A stretch of DNA of 64,000 nucleotides from ZC4RG20 sp963782445 (GTDB lineage Bacteria; Pseudomonadota; Gammaproteobacteria; Steroidobacterales; Rariloculaceae). The stretch is from positions 434,001 to 498,000 of the forward strand of contig CAWAJM010000002.1 in NCBI GenBank assembly GCA_963782445.1, in the 5' to 3' direction. Positions 43,754-52,264 of the stretch are shown here, piece by piece. The notes beneath the pieces are model-generated. The model was not told where the DNA came from and did not search any database. It saw only the letters and a list, made by a program, of their open reading frames with translations. Position 1 is the first letter of the stretch; every line of letters begins with the position of its first letter. The translations under genes and the position numbers were made by a program.

Positions 43754-44566
43754 TCATGCGCTCGCCGCGGTCTCGAGCGCGGCCAGCAGGCCCTCGAGGC
43801 TCGGCACGGTGGCCTCGGCCGCGACCTCGAGACCGAGCGCGCGCACGGCGGCCGTGGTCGAGGGGCCGATCGAGACGAGGCGCGCGGCCGCATCGAGGGC
43901 CACCTGGTTGCCCAGGCCCTGTACGGCCGAGGGGCTCGCGAGCAGCACGGCGTCGACGCCGAGCGCGGCGTAGGGCCGCTTCGGCCGCGCGGGCGCGGCG
44001 GGCACCGTGCGATAGACGTCGAAACGCGCGCAGCCGATGCCGGCCGCGCTCAGCGTCCGTTCGAACGTCTCGCGGGCGTTGGCCGCGAGCGCGGCGACCA
44101 CTTGCGGGCGCGGTGCGTCCGGCGGCGCCGCGCTGCGTTCGTGCGCGATGCGCTGCGCCAGACTTCCGGCCAGCGCGTCCGCGGTGCCCGGGCCGACGAG
44201 GTCCACGCGGCCGAGCGCGCGGCGCGCGGCCTCGGCCGTCGCGGCCCCGACGACGGCGATTTGCGCCGCCGCGAAGGGCCGACCCTCGGCAGCCGACTGC
44301 GCGTCGCCGGGTACCGCGTCCTTGCCAAGCTCCGCGAAGGCCTCGACGCCGCGGCGCGACGTAAAGACGATCCAGTCCGCACGCGCGGCCGCGGCCACGA
44401 GCGCTTTCCTGAGCGCGGGCGTATCGAGGCGCTCGGCCGCGATGCAGGGCAGCGAGACGGCGACGTGGCCCCGGCGCTCGAGCTCCGCGGCCCAGGCCGC
44501 GCAGTCGTCCTCCGCGCGCGTAAGCAGCACGCGCGCCGGAAACGCGGCGGGCGCGGGCGCCGTCAC
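43754..44566 (-). CDS. hemD: Uroporphyrinogen-III synthase
   Basis: 270 residues from GTG 44566. HemD sequences are weakly conserved; support comes from the two-lobe pattern (VLLTRAEDDCAAWAAELERRG, DWIVFTSRRGVEAFAE, AVVGAATAEAAR, VDAVLLASPSAVQGL, SIGPSTTAAVRALG) and from the position directly after hemC. It cyclises hydroxymethylbilane with inversion of ring D. The fold lies in the cytosol as a monomer. Start uncertain: there is a 22-bp gap from hemC. Confidence 0.88.
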   Translation of the reverse strand: MTAPAPAAFPARVLLTRAEDDCAAWAAELERRGHVAVSLPCIAAERLDTPALRKALVAAAARADWIVFTSRRGVEAFAELGKDAVPGDAQSAAEGRPFAAAQIAVVGAATAEAARRALGRVDLVGPGTADALAGSLAQRIAHERSAAPPDAPRPQVVAALAANARETFERTLSAAGIGCARFDVYRTVPAAPARPKRPYAALGVDAVLLASPSAVQGLGNQVALDAAARLVSIGPSTTAAVRALGLEVAAEATVPSLEGLLAALETAASA

Positions 44567-44588
44567 CGCGCGGCTCCCTGCCGCCCCG

Positions 44589-45503
44589 TCACTCGGACGC
44601 TCCGAGCAGGTCCCAGAGGTTCTCCACGACGCGTGCGGGCGTGTCGCCGCGCACGCCGGCCGACAGGATGCGGCTGCCGCGCTCGAGCATCGCGATGAGC
44701 TCGAAGGCGTCATCGCCCGCAGTGCAATACGCGCCGAAGGCGGTGTTGCAGCCGCCCTCGGCGCGCTCGAGCGCCGCACGCTCGATGCTGACCGCGACGC
44801 GGCTCGCCGGGTCGTCGAGGCGCTCGAGCGCAGCGCGCACGCGCGCATCGTCGCTGCGGCACTGCACGGCCAGCGCGCCTTGTGCGGGAGCGGATACGAA
44901 GCGGCGCGGATCCAGCCGGATCGTCGCGAGGCCGTCGAGCGTGCCGTCGAGCGCGTCGCCGCCCTCGCGCAGGCGCGCGATCCCGGCCGCGGCCAGCACG
45001 ATGGCGTCGTAGCCGCCGTCGCGTAGCTTGCGCAGGCGCGTCGGCACATTGCCGCGCAGCGGCTCGACGGCGAGATCGGTGCGAAAGTGCCTGAGCCAGA
45101 CGCCGCGGCGGACCGACGAAGTGCCGACGCGCGCGCCGGGGCCGAGCGGCAGGAAGCCATGCTCGGCGTCGAGGCATTCCTCGCGCACGACGAGCACGTC
45201 CGCGGGATCGACGCGTGCCGGCACGGCGCCGATCGTGAGCCCGGGCGGCGAGGCCGTGGGCAGGTCTTTGAACGAATGCACGGCGAGGTCGATGTCGCCG
45301 GCCAGCAGCGCGCTCTCGATCTCGCGCACGAAGACGCCCTGCGCGCCGATCGTGCCGAACGAGGGCGCCTGCGAGCGGTCGCCGGCCGTGCGAATGATCT
45401 CGATGCGCGTCGGGTCTCCCGCGGCTTCGAGCTGCGCGGCGACCGTGCCCGCCTGCGTCAGCGCGAGGTCCGAGCCGCGCGTGCCGAGTTTGAGCTCGGC
45501 CAC
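44589..45503 (-). CDS. hemC: Porphobilinogen deaminase (hydroxymethylbilane synthase)
   Basis: 304 residues, standard length. KLGTRGSDLALTQAG start motif, VHSFKDLPT with the catalytic Asp, VGTSSVRR, and Cys252 in EGGCNTAFG, which carries the dipyrromethane cofactor. It polymerises four porphobilinogens. Starts at GTG 45503, just 2 bp after the hemA stop codon, so it is translationally coupled to hemA. Confidence 0.96.
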   Translation of the reverse strand: MAELKLGTRGSDLALTQAGTVAAQLEAAGDPTRIEIIRTAGDRSQAPSFGTIGAQGVFVREIESALLAGDIDLAVHSFKDLPTASPPGLTIGAVPARVDPADVLVVREECLDAEHGFLPLGPGARVGTSSVRRGVWLRHFRTDLAVEPLRGNVPTRLRKLRDGGYDAIVLAAAGIARLREGGDALDGTLDGLATIRLDPRRFVSAPAQGALAVQCRSDDARVRAALERLDDPASRVAVSIERAALERAEGGCNTAFGAYCTAGDDAFELIAMLERGSRILSAGVRGDTPARVVENLWDLLGASE

Positions 45504-45505
45504 GC

Positions 45506-46909
45506 TCAGGTCTCCCGCTCGGCTTCGCGCCGGCCGCGCCCGCTCGGGCCCGCCGCGCCGGCGCCTGCGGCGCCGCCGTTGCCCGCGCGGCGGCCGCCGA
45601 TGCTGCCGCGCTCGAGCGCCGCACGCAGCTCGTCGGCGAACTCGGGGTCGAGCCCGCTCAGGAACGCCTCGACCGAGCCCTCTGGTCCGGAGTACATGAG
45701 CCCGCGGAGCCCCACGCAGGGAATGTGCGCGAAACGCCGCGCGAGCGCCGCCGTCCAGGTTTCGATGGCGGCGCGCTCCTCGGCGCCGAGGCCCTTGAGC
45801 TCTTTCTTGAGCAGGCGCTTGACGCCTTCCTCGGCCGTGCGGCGATAGCGCTGCTGCAGCGTGCCGAACAAGGGGCCGTAGAAGCGCTCCGCGAAGCGGT
45901 CGCGCAGGCCCTGCAGCGCGCGGTCCACGTGCTCGCGCGCGTCGGCCGCGTGCATGAGGCGCGCGGCACGGTTCGTCTCGGCGCGGCGCACGATCTCGTC
46001 CATGCCGAGGCGCGGCACGCCGAGCCGGGCGCAGGCCTCGGGGTCCGCGTCGGCCGGTATCGCCATGTCGACGACGAGCGGCGGTCGGCCCGATTTCGGG
46101 GCGGCCGCGAGGCGCGCGAGCGCGGGGGCCGTCAACACGGCTTCGGGCGCGCCCGTCGCGCAGAGCACGGCCTCGACGGGCGACGGCTCGGCCAGGAAGG
46201 CCTCGAGGGACGCGTGCTCGACCGAGAAGCGAGCCGCGAGCGCCTCGGCTCGGGCCGCCGTGCGGTTCACGACGACGAGCGGGATGCCGGACGGGGCCAG
46301 CGCGAGGGCCGCGCGCTCCGTCATCGGCGAGACGCCGACGAGCGCGACGGGACCGGGCGTCGCCGCGACGCGCTCGCGGATCAGCTCCACGGCGATCTCG
46401 GCCAGCGAGACGCGGCCTTCGTTGAGGCCCGTCTCCCCGCGGATGCGCGCCGCGATCTTGAGGGCTTCCTCGAAGACGAGCTCGAGCGCGGGCCCCGCGA
46501 GGCCGAGCTCGCGCGCGCGCTCGAACGCCGTGCGGACCTGACCGACGATTTCGGTCTCGCCGACGCAGGCCGAATCGAGCCCAGCCGCGATCAGGAACAG
46601 ATGCTCGGCCGCGCCTTCGCCCTGCCAGGCTTTGAGCCGGCGCTCGGCCTCGCCGGGGCCCGGCGGCCGGCCCGTGAGCAGCGCGAAGACCTGCCGCCTG
46701 AGGTCCCGTCCGGGTGTGCGGTCCGTGCGCGCGAAGATGAGCTCGACGCGGTTGCAGGTGCCGATGTAGGCGAGCTCCCCTAGATGGAGCTCGCGCGCGA
46801 AGGCGGCCAGCCGCGCGGCGGCTTCATCCTCGCGCAGCGTGAACTCGGCGAGCGATTCCGTGCCGCCCTGGCGCCAGGAGACGCCGACCATTCCCAGGTG
46901 ATCCAGCAA
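45506..46909 (-). CDS. hemA: Glutamyl-tRNA reductase
   Basis: 467 residues. Catalytic Cys52 in GTCNRVE, the NADPH-domain motif LVGVSPMTERAALAL, and the helical dimerisation domain with long C-terminal tail (Gly/Ala/Arg-rich from about 440). It reduces Glu-tRNA to glutamate semialdehyde, the committed step of the C5 route. The N-terminus (GVSWRQGG) and GTCNRVE depart from the usual GxNHxTAP / STCNRTE. The start is TTG 46909; ATG 46891 is an alternative. A repeat pair ends only 19 bp upstream. First gene of the hem cluster. Confidence 0.93.
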   Translation of the reverse strand: MLDHLGMVGVSWRQGGTESLAEFTLREDEAAARLAAFARELHLGELAYIGTCNRVELIFARTDRTPGRDLRRQVFALLTGRPPGPGEAERRLKAWQGEGAAEHLFLIAAGLDSACVGETEIVGQVRTAFERARELGLAGPALELVFEEALKIAARIRGETGLNEGRVSLAEIAVELIRERVAATPGPVALVGVSPMTERAALALAPSGIPLVVVNRTAARAEALAARFSVEHASLEAFLAEPSPVEAVLCATGAPEAVLTAPALARLAAAPKSGRPPLVVDMAIPADADPEACARLGVPRLGMDEIVRRAETNRAARLMHAADAREHVDRALQGLRDRFAERFYGPLFGTLQQRYRRTAEEGVKRLLKKELKGLGAEERAAIETWTAALARRFAHIPCVGLRGLMYSGPEGSVEAFLSGLDPEFADELRAALERGSIGGRRAGNGGAAGAGAAGPSGRGRREAERET

Positions 46910-46928
46910 GCTGAGGTCCCGAAAGCAA

Positions 46929-47011
46929 GAAAAAAGGGGTCAGAGCCCATTTTCGAGGCTGATGAGCGGGCCTGAGGAGCGCACTCGAAAAAGGGCTCTG
47001 ACCCCTTTTCT
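46929..47011. repeat. REP-like repeat pair directly upstream of hemA
   Basis: Left copy core GGGGTCAGAGCCC at 46936-46948 (CCCAT variant), inverted copy GGGCTCTGACCCC at 46993-47005, with matching CTCGAAAA inner flanks and a 26-bp loop. It fills the space between the kinase-like gene (stop at 47030) and hemA. Both genes are on the minus strand, so it may terminate the former or host the hem promoter. Confidence 0.87.
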
Positions 47012-47029
47012 ACCAGAGCCGCGGCGCGG

Positions 47030-48142
47030 CTATGTCACAGAAGTGTCACGACCGGCGAGCCGTTCCGGGGCGAACGCGCCCTCGACGACGGCCCGCATGA
47101 CGGGCAGCTCGCCGCGGATCGCGCGCGCGAGCGCGAGCTGGCAGCGCGTGCGCGCCTGGTTGTGCGCGCTCGCCGACGCGTAGCGCCGGCGGTCCCAGCC
47201 GAAGTAGCGTTCGGCCAGCGCGTCGGCGCAAAAGCGCGCCGCGAGCTCCACGGTGATCGTCAGCGTCGCCTCCGGAATCGCCGACCATTCGGGCTCGGCC
47301 AGCAGCCCCTCGGCGGCGCGCGCATAGCCGCGCACGGCGGCCTCGAACAGCGGCACCGAGAAGCCGGCATCCGAGGCATCCTCGGCCGCCGGATGACACC
47401 AGGAGCGCATGGCGTCGCCGAGCTCGAGCGCGACGGGCATGCGGCCCAGCGTATCGAGATCGATGAGGCAGACGGCGCGGTCCGTGCCGCGCTCGAACAC
47501 GATATTAGAGACCTTGGGGTCGCCGTGCACGATGCGATCGGGCGCCTGCGGCAAAGGCGGCAGGTCCGCCGCCGCCGCAAAGACGTCCGCCGCGAGCGCC
47601 GCGACGGCCGCGTGCTGCGGATGCGAGCCGTATTGCCCGAGCGCGGACCGCAGCCGCGCGACGTGCGCGGCCGTGTCGTGCACGCCGAGCCGCGGGTTCG
47701 CGAAGCGATGCTCGAGATCCGCGACGGCGCGATGGAACGCGGCTAGCGCCGCACCCGCCTGCTCCGCCTGGGCGGGCGACTCGAGCGCTTCGCGCGTGAC
47801 GCCGTCGACCTCGGTCAGCGCGCGCCACGTCGCGTCCGCGTGGCGAAACCACAGCGCCCCGCGCGTCGTCGGGACGACGCGCGTCGTCGGGCGCCCGAGC
47901 GCTGCGAGGTGGCGCGTCACGGCGTCGATGTCCGCGTTGATCTCGGGCGGGAACACGGCATTTACCCGCTGCAGCACGATGCGCGCACCCGCCTGGCTGC
48001 GCGCATGCCACGTGCGATTGATGAGGCCGGAGGCCGCAGGCTGCAGCGAGGCGGGGTCGACGTCGTAGGCCTCGAGCACGGCGCCGGCGGGCCGCTCCGT
48101 ATCGGAGTGCGTACTCACCTTGCGATCATAGCGCGGCGCCAC
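47030..48142 (-). CDS. APH/choline-kinase-fold phosphotransferase, possibly N-acetylhexosamine 1-kinase-like
   Basis: 370 residues. The kinase fold has SGLINRTWHA (nucleotide loop), catalytic HGDPKVSNIVFE (Brenner motif, HGDxKxxN) and metal-binding LIDLDTLGRMP. Proteins of this pattern include aminoglycoside phosphotransferases and NahK-type sugar kinases; VCLIDLDT recalls NahK. There is no evidence for antibiotic resistance, and a sugar or amino-sugar substrate is more likely. Start ambiguous: GTG 48142 or GTG 48118 (STHSDTERPAG). It lies just upstream of the hemA repeat pair on the same strand. Confidence 0.8.
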   Translation of the reverse strand: MAPRYDRKVSTHSDTERPAGAVLEAYDVDPASLQPAASGLINRTWHARSQAGARIVLQRVNAVFPPEINADIDAVTRHLAALGRPTTRVVPTTRGALWFRHADATWRALTEVDGVTREALESPAQAEQAGAALAAFHRAVADLEHRFANPRLGVHDTAAHVARLRSALGQYGSHPQHAAVAALAADVFAAAADLPPLPQAPDRIVHGDPKVSNIVFERGTDRAVCLIDLDTLGRMPVALELGDAMRSWCHPAAEDASDAGFSVPLFEAAVRGYARAAEGLLAEPEWSAIPEATLTITVELAARFCADALAERYFGWDRRRYASASAHNQARTRCQLALARAIRGELPVMRAVVEGAFAPERLAGRDTSVT

Positions 48143-48267
48143 CAGCGCGGGGCCGCTCCGGCGCGCAGGGAATCAAACGGCGCGCCCTTTGTCATATTTT
48201 TCTACTTACCCTGCGGCCGCCGTCGGACGGCCCGAGAGTGCGTACCGCACAAGGAGTGGAGTCGACG

Positions 48268-48792
48268 ATGTCTCGTTGCACCCGCCGTTCCCCGCTCGGG
48301 GTCGTATTGGTCGCGGCTGCCGTGCACCCCGCGTTCGGCCAGCCGCCGGCCAAGGACGAGCACGCCGGCAGCGACAAGACCTCGCCGCCCGAGCCGGCCC
48401 CAACGCGCTGCATTTCGCTGCTCGACCTGCAGCGCACCGAAGTCCTCGACGACCGCACGATCCTCTTTCACATGCGCAGCGGCACGGTCTATCTGAACCA
48501 CCTCGAGCGCGAGTGCCCCGGGCTCGAGCGCGAGAAACGGTTCATGTACAGCCCGACGAGCACCGAGCTCTGCGCCATCGACGGCGTCACCGTCATCGAG
48601 AAATGGACCTTCGGATTCACGCGCGGTTTCACATGCTCGCTCGGCCGTTTCAACCCGGTGACCCCCGCCGAATACCAGGCCGCCGTCCACGACGCTTCGA
48701 AGCCGCATGAAGATGCGGCCGCGCCGCCCGTCGAGGCGGACTCGCCGGACCGCGCCGGGCGCGAGGCCGCGGCCCCGGCCAAGTCCAAGTAG
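48268..48792 (+). CDS. Exported protein of unknown function (DUF6491-like)
   Basis: 174 residues. The signal peptide MSRCTRRSPLGVVLVAAAVHPAFG-Q has a cleavage site after Gly24. The mature part has RCISLLDLQRTEVLDDRTIL and VYLNHLERECPGLEREKRF, with four Cys (C58, C93-region, C112-region, C132-region) able to form disulfides, and an acidic/alanine-rich tail. The pattern resembles DUF6491 periplasmic proteins, which are common in Xanthomonadales relatives; function unknown. ATG 48268 follows AAGGAG (48251-48256). Divergent from the kinase gene. Confidence 0.72.
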   Translation: MSRCTRRSPLGVVLVAAAVHPAFGQPPAKDEHAGSDKTSPPEPAPTRCISLLDLQRTEVLDDRTILFHMRSGTVYLNHLERECPGLEREKRFMYSPTSTELCAIDGVTVIEKWTFGFTRGFTCSLGRFNPVTPAEYQAAVHDASKPHEDAAAPPVEADSPDRAGREAAAPAKSK

Positions 48793-48800
48793 CTCGGCCT

Positions 48801-50171
48801 TCAGCCGCCCGGCAGCGTGACGCGCTTGCCGTTCACCGTAAGCCGGCCGTTCTCGAGGCGCAGCGTCGCTTTGTAGCGGTTCCCGACGTTCTCGAGATAG
48901 CCGCGCAGCGCGAGCACGGAGACGAGCACGTCCGCCTGGGCCTTGGCGATCGGCGCAATCTGCGCTTCGCGCGGCGAGCCGCTGGCGCGCAAGCGGCGCT
49001 CGAGCACCGTGGCGGTCGCGCGCCGCACGAGCGCCTTGGCCGCCGTCACGTCGGCGCGGGCCGCGAGGACCCGGCTCCAGAAGTCCGCGGCCAGCAGATC
49101 GATCGCGCCCTGCCGCGGCAGCGCCGCCGGGTCGATGGACGCTTGCGCGTGCGCTTCGAGCGGCTCGCCGTCGAGGTCGAAGCTCAGCCGCTCGATGGTG
49201 ATGCTCGGACCCGCCGCCAGCAAGGCATGGAGCGAGGGTTCCAGCGCGTCGACGGCCGCATCGGGCGCCACGGCGCCCGCCGCCACGCGCTGCGCCGCTT
49301 CGGAATAGGCGTGTAGCGCGTCGAGATCGAGACCGCGTATCCGGCCGTGCAACAGGGCATCAGCGATGCGCGCGTCCTTGCCTGTGCGCATGCCGTCCGC
49401 GGTGACTTCGAGTGTGCCGTCGAGCCGGCGCTTTGCGTCGACATTGCCCGCGCCGTTCACGACGAGTCCGGTCGCGTCGAGGATGCGCGCGCCGTCCGCG
49501 GCCGCGAACGCGGCCTTCTCGGCCTCGAGCTCCGCCTTGTCGATCGTGGTGCCGTCGTGCGTCATGGTGCCGTTCGCCGTGAGCTCGACGTTCCGGAGCG
49601 CGACCCGGCCTTCGGCCTGCTCGATCTCGAGCGTCGCCGCATGCCCGTGTGCCGCGAGGTTTCCCCGGTCGAGCGAGCCGACGACCCGGCTGCCCGAGAA
49701 CGAGAGCCGGGTCGTGGGCGTGCGCCGGTCGAGCGCCGGCAGGTCCGCCGCGAAGCGCAGCGCACCGCCGAGCCCCGTGCGCGCCTCGAAGTGAAACGGA
49801 TACGCGGGCGGCGCACCCGCTTCCGCTGCGGGCCGCGCCTCGATCTGCACGAAGCCGAAGAAGAACCCGTGCTCGAGCGAGACGGGGCCGTGCTCGAGAT
49901 CCACGACGACGTGCACCGGCTTCGGCGCGAGCGGTGTCGCCGAATCGCGCCCGGCGCGCGCGCCGTCGGGTCCGATCGTGACGCGGGCGCGGCTCCTGAA
50001 CCAACCGCGCTCGTAAGCGTCGAGCTTGGCGTCGAGCGCATCGTTCGCATCGAGCGAGGCCACACGCGCTTCGACGGCTTGCTGCGCGAGCCGCCCGAAC
50101 ACGGGCGGCAGCAGCAGCAGCGCGAGCAGCCCGAGCGCGGCGAGCGCCAAGGCGATGCGCCTCGCCGTCAT
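48801..50171 (-). CDS. DUF945 (YdgA-like) family protein
   Basis: 456 residues. One N-terminal transmembrane segment (ALALAALGLLALLLLPPVFG) is followed by a long periplasmic, beta-rich domain with YERGWFRSRARVTI and HGPVSLEHGFFFGFVQIEAR, the conserved DUF945 signatures (YxRGWFxS, HGP). Likely inner-membrane anchored and facing the periplasm; in E. coli YdgA is a membrane protein of unclear role. Coupled to the ferritin-like gene before it by an ATGA overlap, and convergent with the exported-protein gene. Confidence 0.85.
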   Translation of the reverse strand: MTARRIALALAALGLLALLLLPPVFGRLAQQAVEARVASLDANDALDAKLDAYERGWFRSRARVTIGPDGARAGRDSATPLAPKPVHVVVDLEHGPVSLEHGFFFGFVQIEARPAAEAGAPPAYPFHFEARTGLGGALRFAADLPALDRRTPTTRLSFSGSRVVGSLDRGNLAAHGHAATLEIEQAEGRVALRNVELTANGTMTHDGTTIDKAELEAEKAAFAAADGARILDATGLVVNGAGNVDAKRRLDGTLEVTADGMRTGKDARIADALLHGRIRGLDLDALHAYSEAAQRVAAGAVAPDAAVDALEPSLHALLAAGPSITIERLSFDLDGEPLEAHAQASIDPAALPRQGAIDLLAADFWSRVLAARADVTAAKALVRRATATVLERRLRASGSPREAQIAPIAKAQADVLVSVLALRGYLENVGNRYKATLRLENGRLTVNGKRVTLPGG

Positions 50172-50818
50172 GCCGCCGCCGCGCGCGCGAACGCGCCGAG
50201 CAGCCGCTCGTAGAGCGTGTGCTCGAAGCCGAGGAAGGCGTTCGCGCGGGCGTCGTTGAGCTCACCGGCCATCTCCAGGCGGCGCGCCATATCGTCCAGG
50301 TGATTGCGCTCCTCGCCGAGCACGCGCTTCAGCGACATGCCGGCCCCTGCGCGCTTCAGCGTCTGCTCGTAGAGCTTGTAGAACCACAGCGCGCGGAATT
50401 CGACGATGAGCGACATGTACAGATACGTGGCCGCGCGGCTGCGCTGCCTGGCGAGCGCGGCGGCCATACGGGCCTCGAGCCGCTGGAAGTACATGCGCGC
50501 CGCGGCCGGCGCGAGCAGGTCCGCGTCGGCGTACTCGAGCGGGCGTGCCGCGGCCTTCTCGGCCTGACGCTTCATGAAATAGGCGTGATGCGCTTCCTCG
50601 GCCACGTGCCGGAGCGTCGCCTGATCGATGGCAGGCGAGTGCTGCGTCGCCATGATCTTGTGGCTGCCGAGATGCTCGAGCAGCGACAGCGAGTTGATGA
50701 AGCGTCCATGCAGCGCCGCTTGCGAGACGATGCGCGCGAGCAGCGAGCGCGTCTGCAGCACGAGGGCCGCGTTGCTCGTCTCGAAATTCGCAAGCGCGTG
50801 GTCGAGCCAGGATTCCAT
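50168..50818 (-). CDS. Ferritin-like helical protein, possible di-iron
   Basis: 216 residues from ATG 50818 (AGAGGAA upstream). All-helical, with carboxylate/His pairs spaced as in ferritin-like four-helix bundles: EHLGSHK, EEAHHAYFMKR, VEFRALWFYKLYE and GEERNHLDDMARR. The two E-x-x-H motifs suggest a di-iron centre; no signal peptide. Function unknown (oxygenase, ferroxidase or stress role all possible). First gene of a two-gene unit with the DUF945 protein. Confidence 0.7.
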   Translation of the reverse strand: MESWLDHALANFETSNAALVLQTRSLLARIVSQAALHGRFINSLSLLEHLGSHKIMATQHSPAIDQATLRHVAEEAHHAYFMKRQAEKAAARPLEYADADLLAPAAARMYFQRLEARMAAALARQRSRAATYLYMSLIVEFRALWFYKLYEQTLKRAGAGMSLKRVLGEERNHLDDMARRLEMAGELNDARANAFLGFEHTLYERLLGAFARAAAA

Positions 50819-50998
50819 GCCGTTCCTCTGCGTCGGCGCGCCGGCGCGGCCGCGCATGTCCGTGAGGCTGGAAATGATATGCGCTGCCTAGAAGGGGAAG
50901 CAAAAGGCGCTGCGGACGGGCCCGAGCGGGAATCGGATGTCTCTGATTGGACTAAAGATTGCGGGTTGCGGCACGCGCGGGCTTTGGAAACCTTCGCT

Positions 50999-51026
50999 TT
51001 GCCGCCCAGGTCCCAAGCGGTAAGAT
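50999..51026 (+). promoter_or_regulatory. Sigma-70-like promoter for the 51048-53186 gene string
   Basis: -35 TTGCCG (50999-51004), 16-bp spacer, -10 TAAGAT (51021-51026). A strong ribosome site AAGGAGGA (51037-51044) then precedes the ATG at 51048. Moderate match. Confidence 0.45.
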
Positions 51027-51047
51027 CGAAACGACGAAGGAGGAGCG

Positions 51048-51863
51048 ATGATCCGTAACCGACTCATGCCGCTGGCCTTGACCGCGGCCTCGGCCCTCGT
51101 AGTTTGCGGTGCCGCCTCGGCGCAGCAGGCGGCGGCCGGCAAGCCGGCGCCCACGCAGGCATCGGCGCAGCATTCGCCGCAGGGCGGCACGTGGGCCTCG
51201 ATCGCGCGGCTGCCGGATTGGAGCGGGCTCTGGGAGCCGGCTTTCGGTGGCGGCCGCGACAATCCCAAGCCCATGCTCACGCCCGAGTACGAGGCCAAAT
51301 ACAAGGCCTACCAGGCGGCCCGCAAGAGCGGCAAGATCCAGGACACGCCGTCTGCGAACTGCGTCCCGCCCGGCATGCCCGGGATCATGACGCAGCCGTA
51401 CCCCTACGAGTTTCTGTTTACGCCGGGCAAGGTCACGATCCTCATCGAGGCCTACAGCCAGTGGAGGCAGATCTTCACGGACGGCCGTCCGCTGCCCAAG
51501 GATCCGGACCCGGCCTACAACGGCCATTCGATCGGCCATTGGGAAGGCGACACGCTCGTCGTCGAGAGCGTAGGTTTCGTGCCCGTCACGCCGCTGGGCG
51601 GCGTCTACGGCATGCAGCACAGCGACAAGATGCGCATCGTCGAGCGCATGCACGAGCTCAACCCCGAGCAGCTCGAGATTCAGACGACGATCTACGATCC
51701 GAAAGCGCTGCAGAAACCTTGGACGACGAAACGGGTCTACGGACGTCATAAGGATTGGACGCTCGACGAATACGTGTGCCAACAGAACAACCGCAACTAC
51801 ACCACCGCCACGGGGAAGGCCGGTGTCGATCTGAAGTTCGACGACGAGGCTGACAAGCAATGA
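51048..51863 (+). CDS. Exported protein of unknown function
   Basis: 271 residues. Signal peptide (MPLALTAASALVVCGAASAQ) cleaved after ASA. The mature protein has LPDWSGLWEPAFGG, LTPEYEAKYKAY, CVPPGMPGIMTQPYPYEF and IGHWEGDTLVVESVGF, a repeatedly seen layout in proteobacteria that live on aromatic or steroid compounds, where it usually accompanies a DUF6152 protein as here. W/Y-rich loops suggest a beta-sheet lipid- or ligand-binding domain. No enzymatic motif recognised. Overlaps the next gene by 4 bp. Confidence 0.75.
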   Translation: MIRNRLMPLALTAASALVVCGAASAQQAAAGKPAPTQASAQHSPQGGTWASIARLPDWSGLWEPAFGGGRDNPKPMLTPEYEAKYKAYQAARKSGKIQDTPSANCVPPGMPGIMTQPYPYEFLFTPGKVTILIEAYSQWRQIFTDGRPLPKDPDPAYNGHSIGHWEGDTLVVESVGFVPVTPLGGVYGMQHSDKMRIVERMHELNPEQLEIQTTIYDPKALQKPWTTKRVYGRHKDWTLDEYVCQQNNRNYTTATGKAGVDLKFDDEADKQ

Positions 51864-52264
51864 AGATGACGGTACGACCCATGCGCCTCTCTCTCGGCGG
51901 CGCGATTCTCTCGGTAGCGGCCGCGCTGGCATTCGCCGGCACGGCCAGCGCGCATCATTCTTTCGCCCCATTCCAGATGGAGCAGACGAAGACGATCAAG
52001 GGCGAGGTCGTCGAGTTCCAGTGGACGAACCCGCATACGTGGACCTGGATCAACGTCAAAGGCGACGACGGCACGGTCACGCGCTGGGGGCTCGAGGGCA
52101 TGAGCCCGAACTTCCTCGGCCGGCGCGGCTGGACGCGCCACACGCTGAAGCCCGGCGACCCGGTCACCTGCGTGATCCATCCCATGAAGGACGGCAAACC
52201 CGGCGGCGAGCTCGTCAAGGTCATCCTGGCCGACGGCACGCAAAAGGTTATGTTCGGCAAGTGA
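51860..52264 (+). CDS. DUF6152 family periplasmic protein
   Basis: 134 residues. Signal peptide ending GTASA, then AHHSFAPFQMEQTKTIKGEV, EFQWTNPHTWTWINV, LEGMSPNFLGRRGWTRHTLKPGD split, and PMKDGKPGGEL. These are the DUF6152 signatures (AHHSF at the mature N-terminus may bind metal). Function unknown. ATGA overlap with the preceding exported protein indicates one functional unit. Confidence 0.85.
   Translation: MKMTVRPMRLSLGGAILSVAAALAFAGTASAHHSFAPFQMEQTKTIKGEVVEFQWTNPHTWTWINVKGDDGTVTRWGLEGMSPNFLGRRGWTRHTLKPGDPVTCVIHPMKDGKPGGELVKVILADGTQKVMFGK

Noticed and set aside
47030..48142. Aminoglycoside-resistance gene
   Set aside because: Only the general kinase fold is shared; NahK-like motifs and chromosomal context give no support for resistance.
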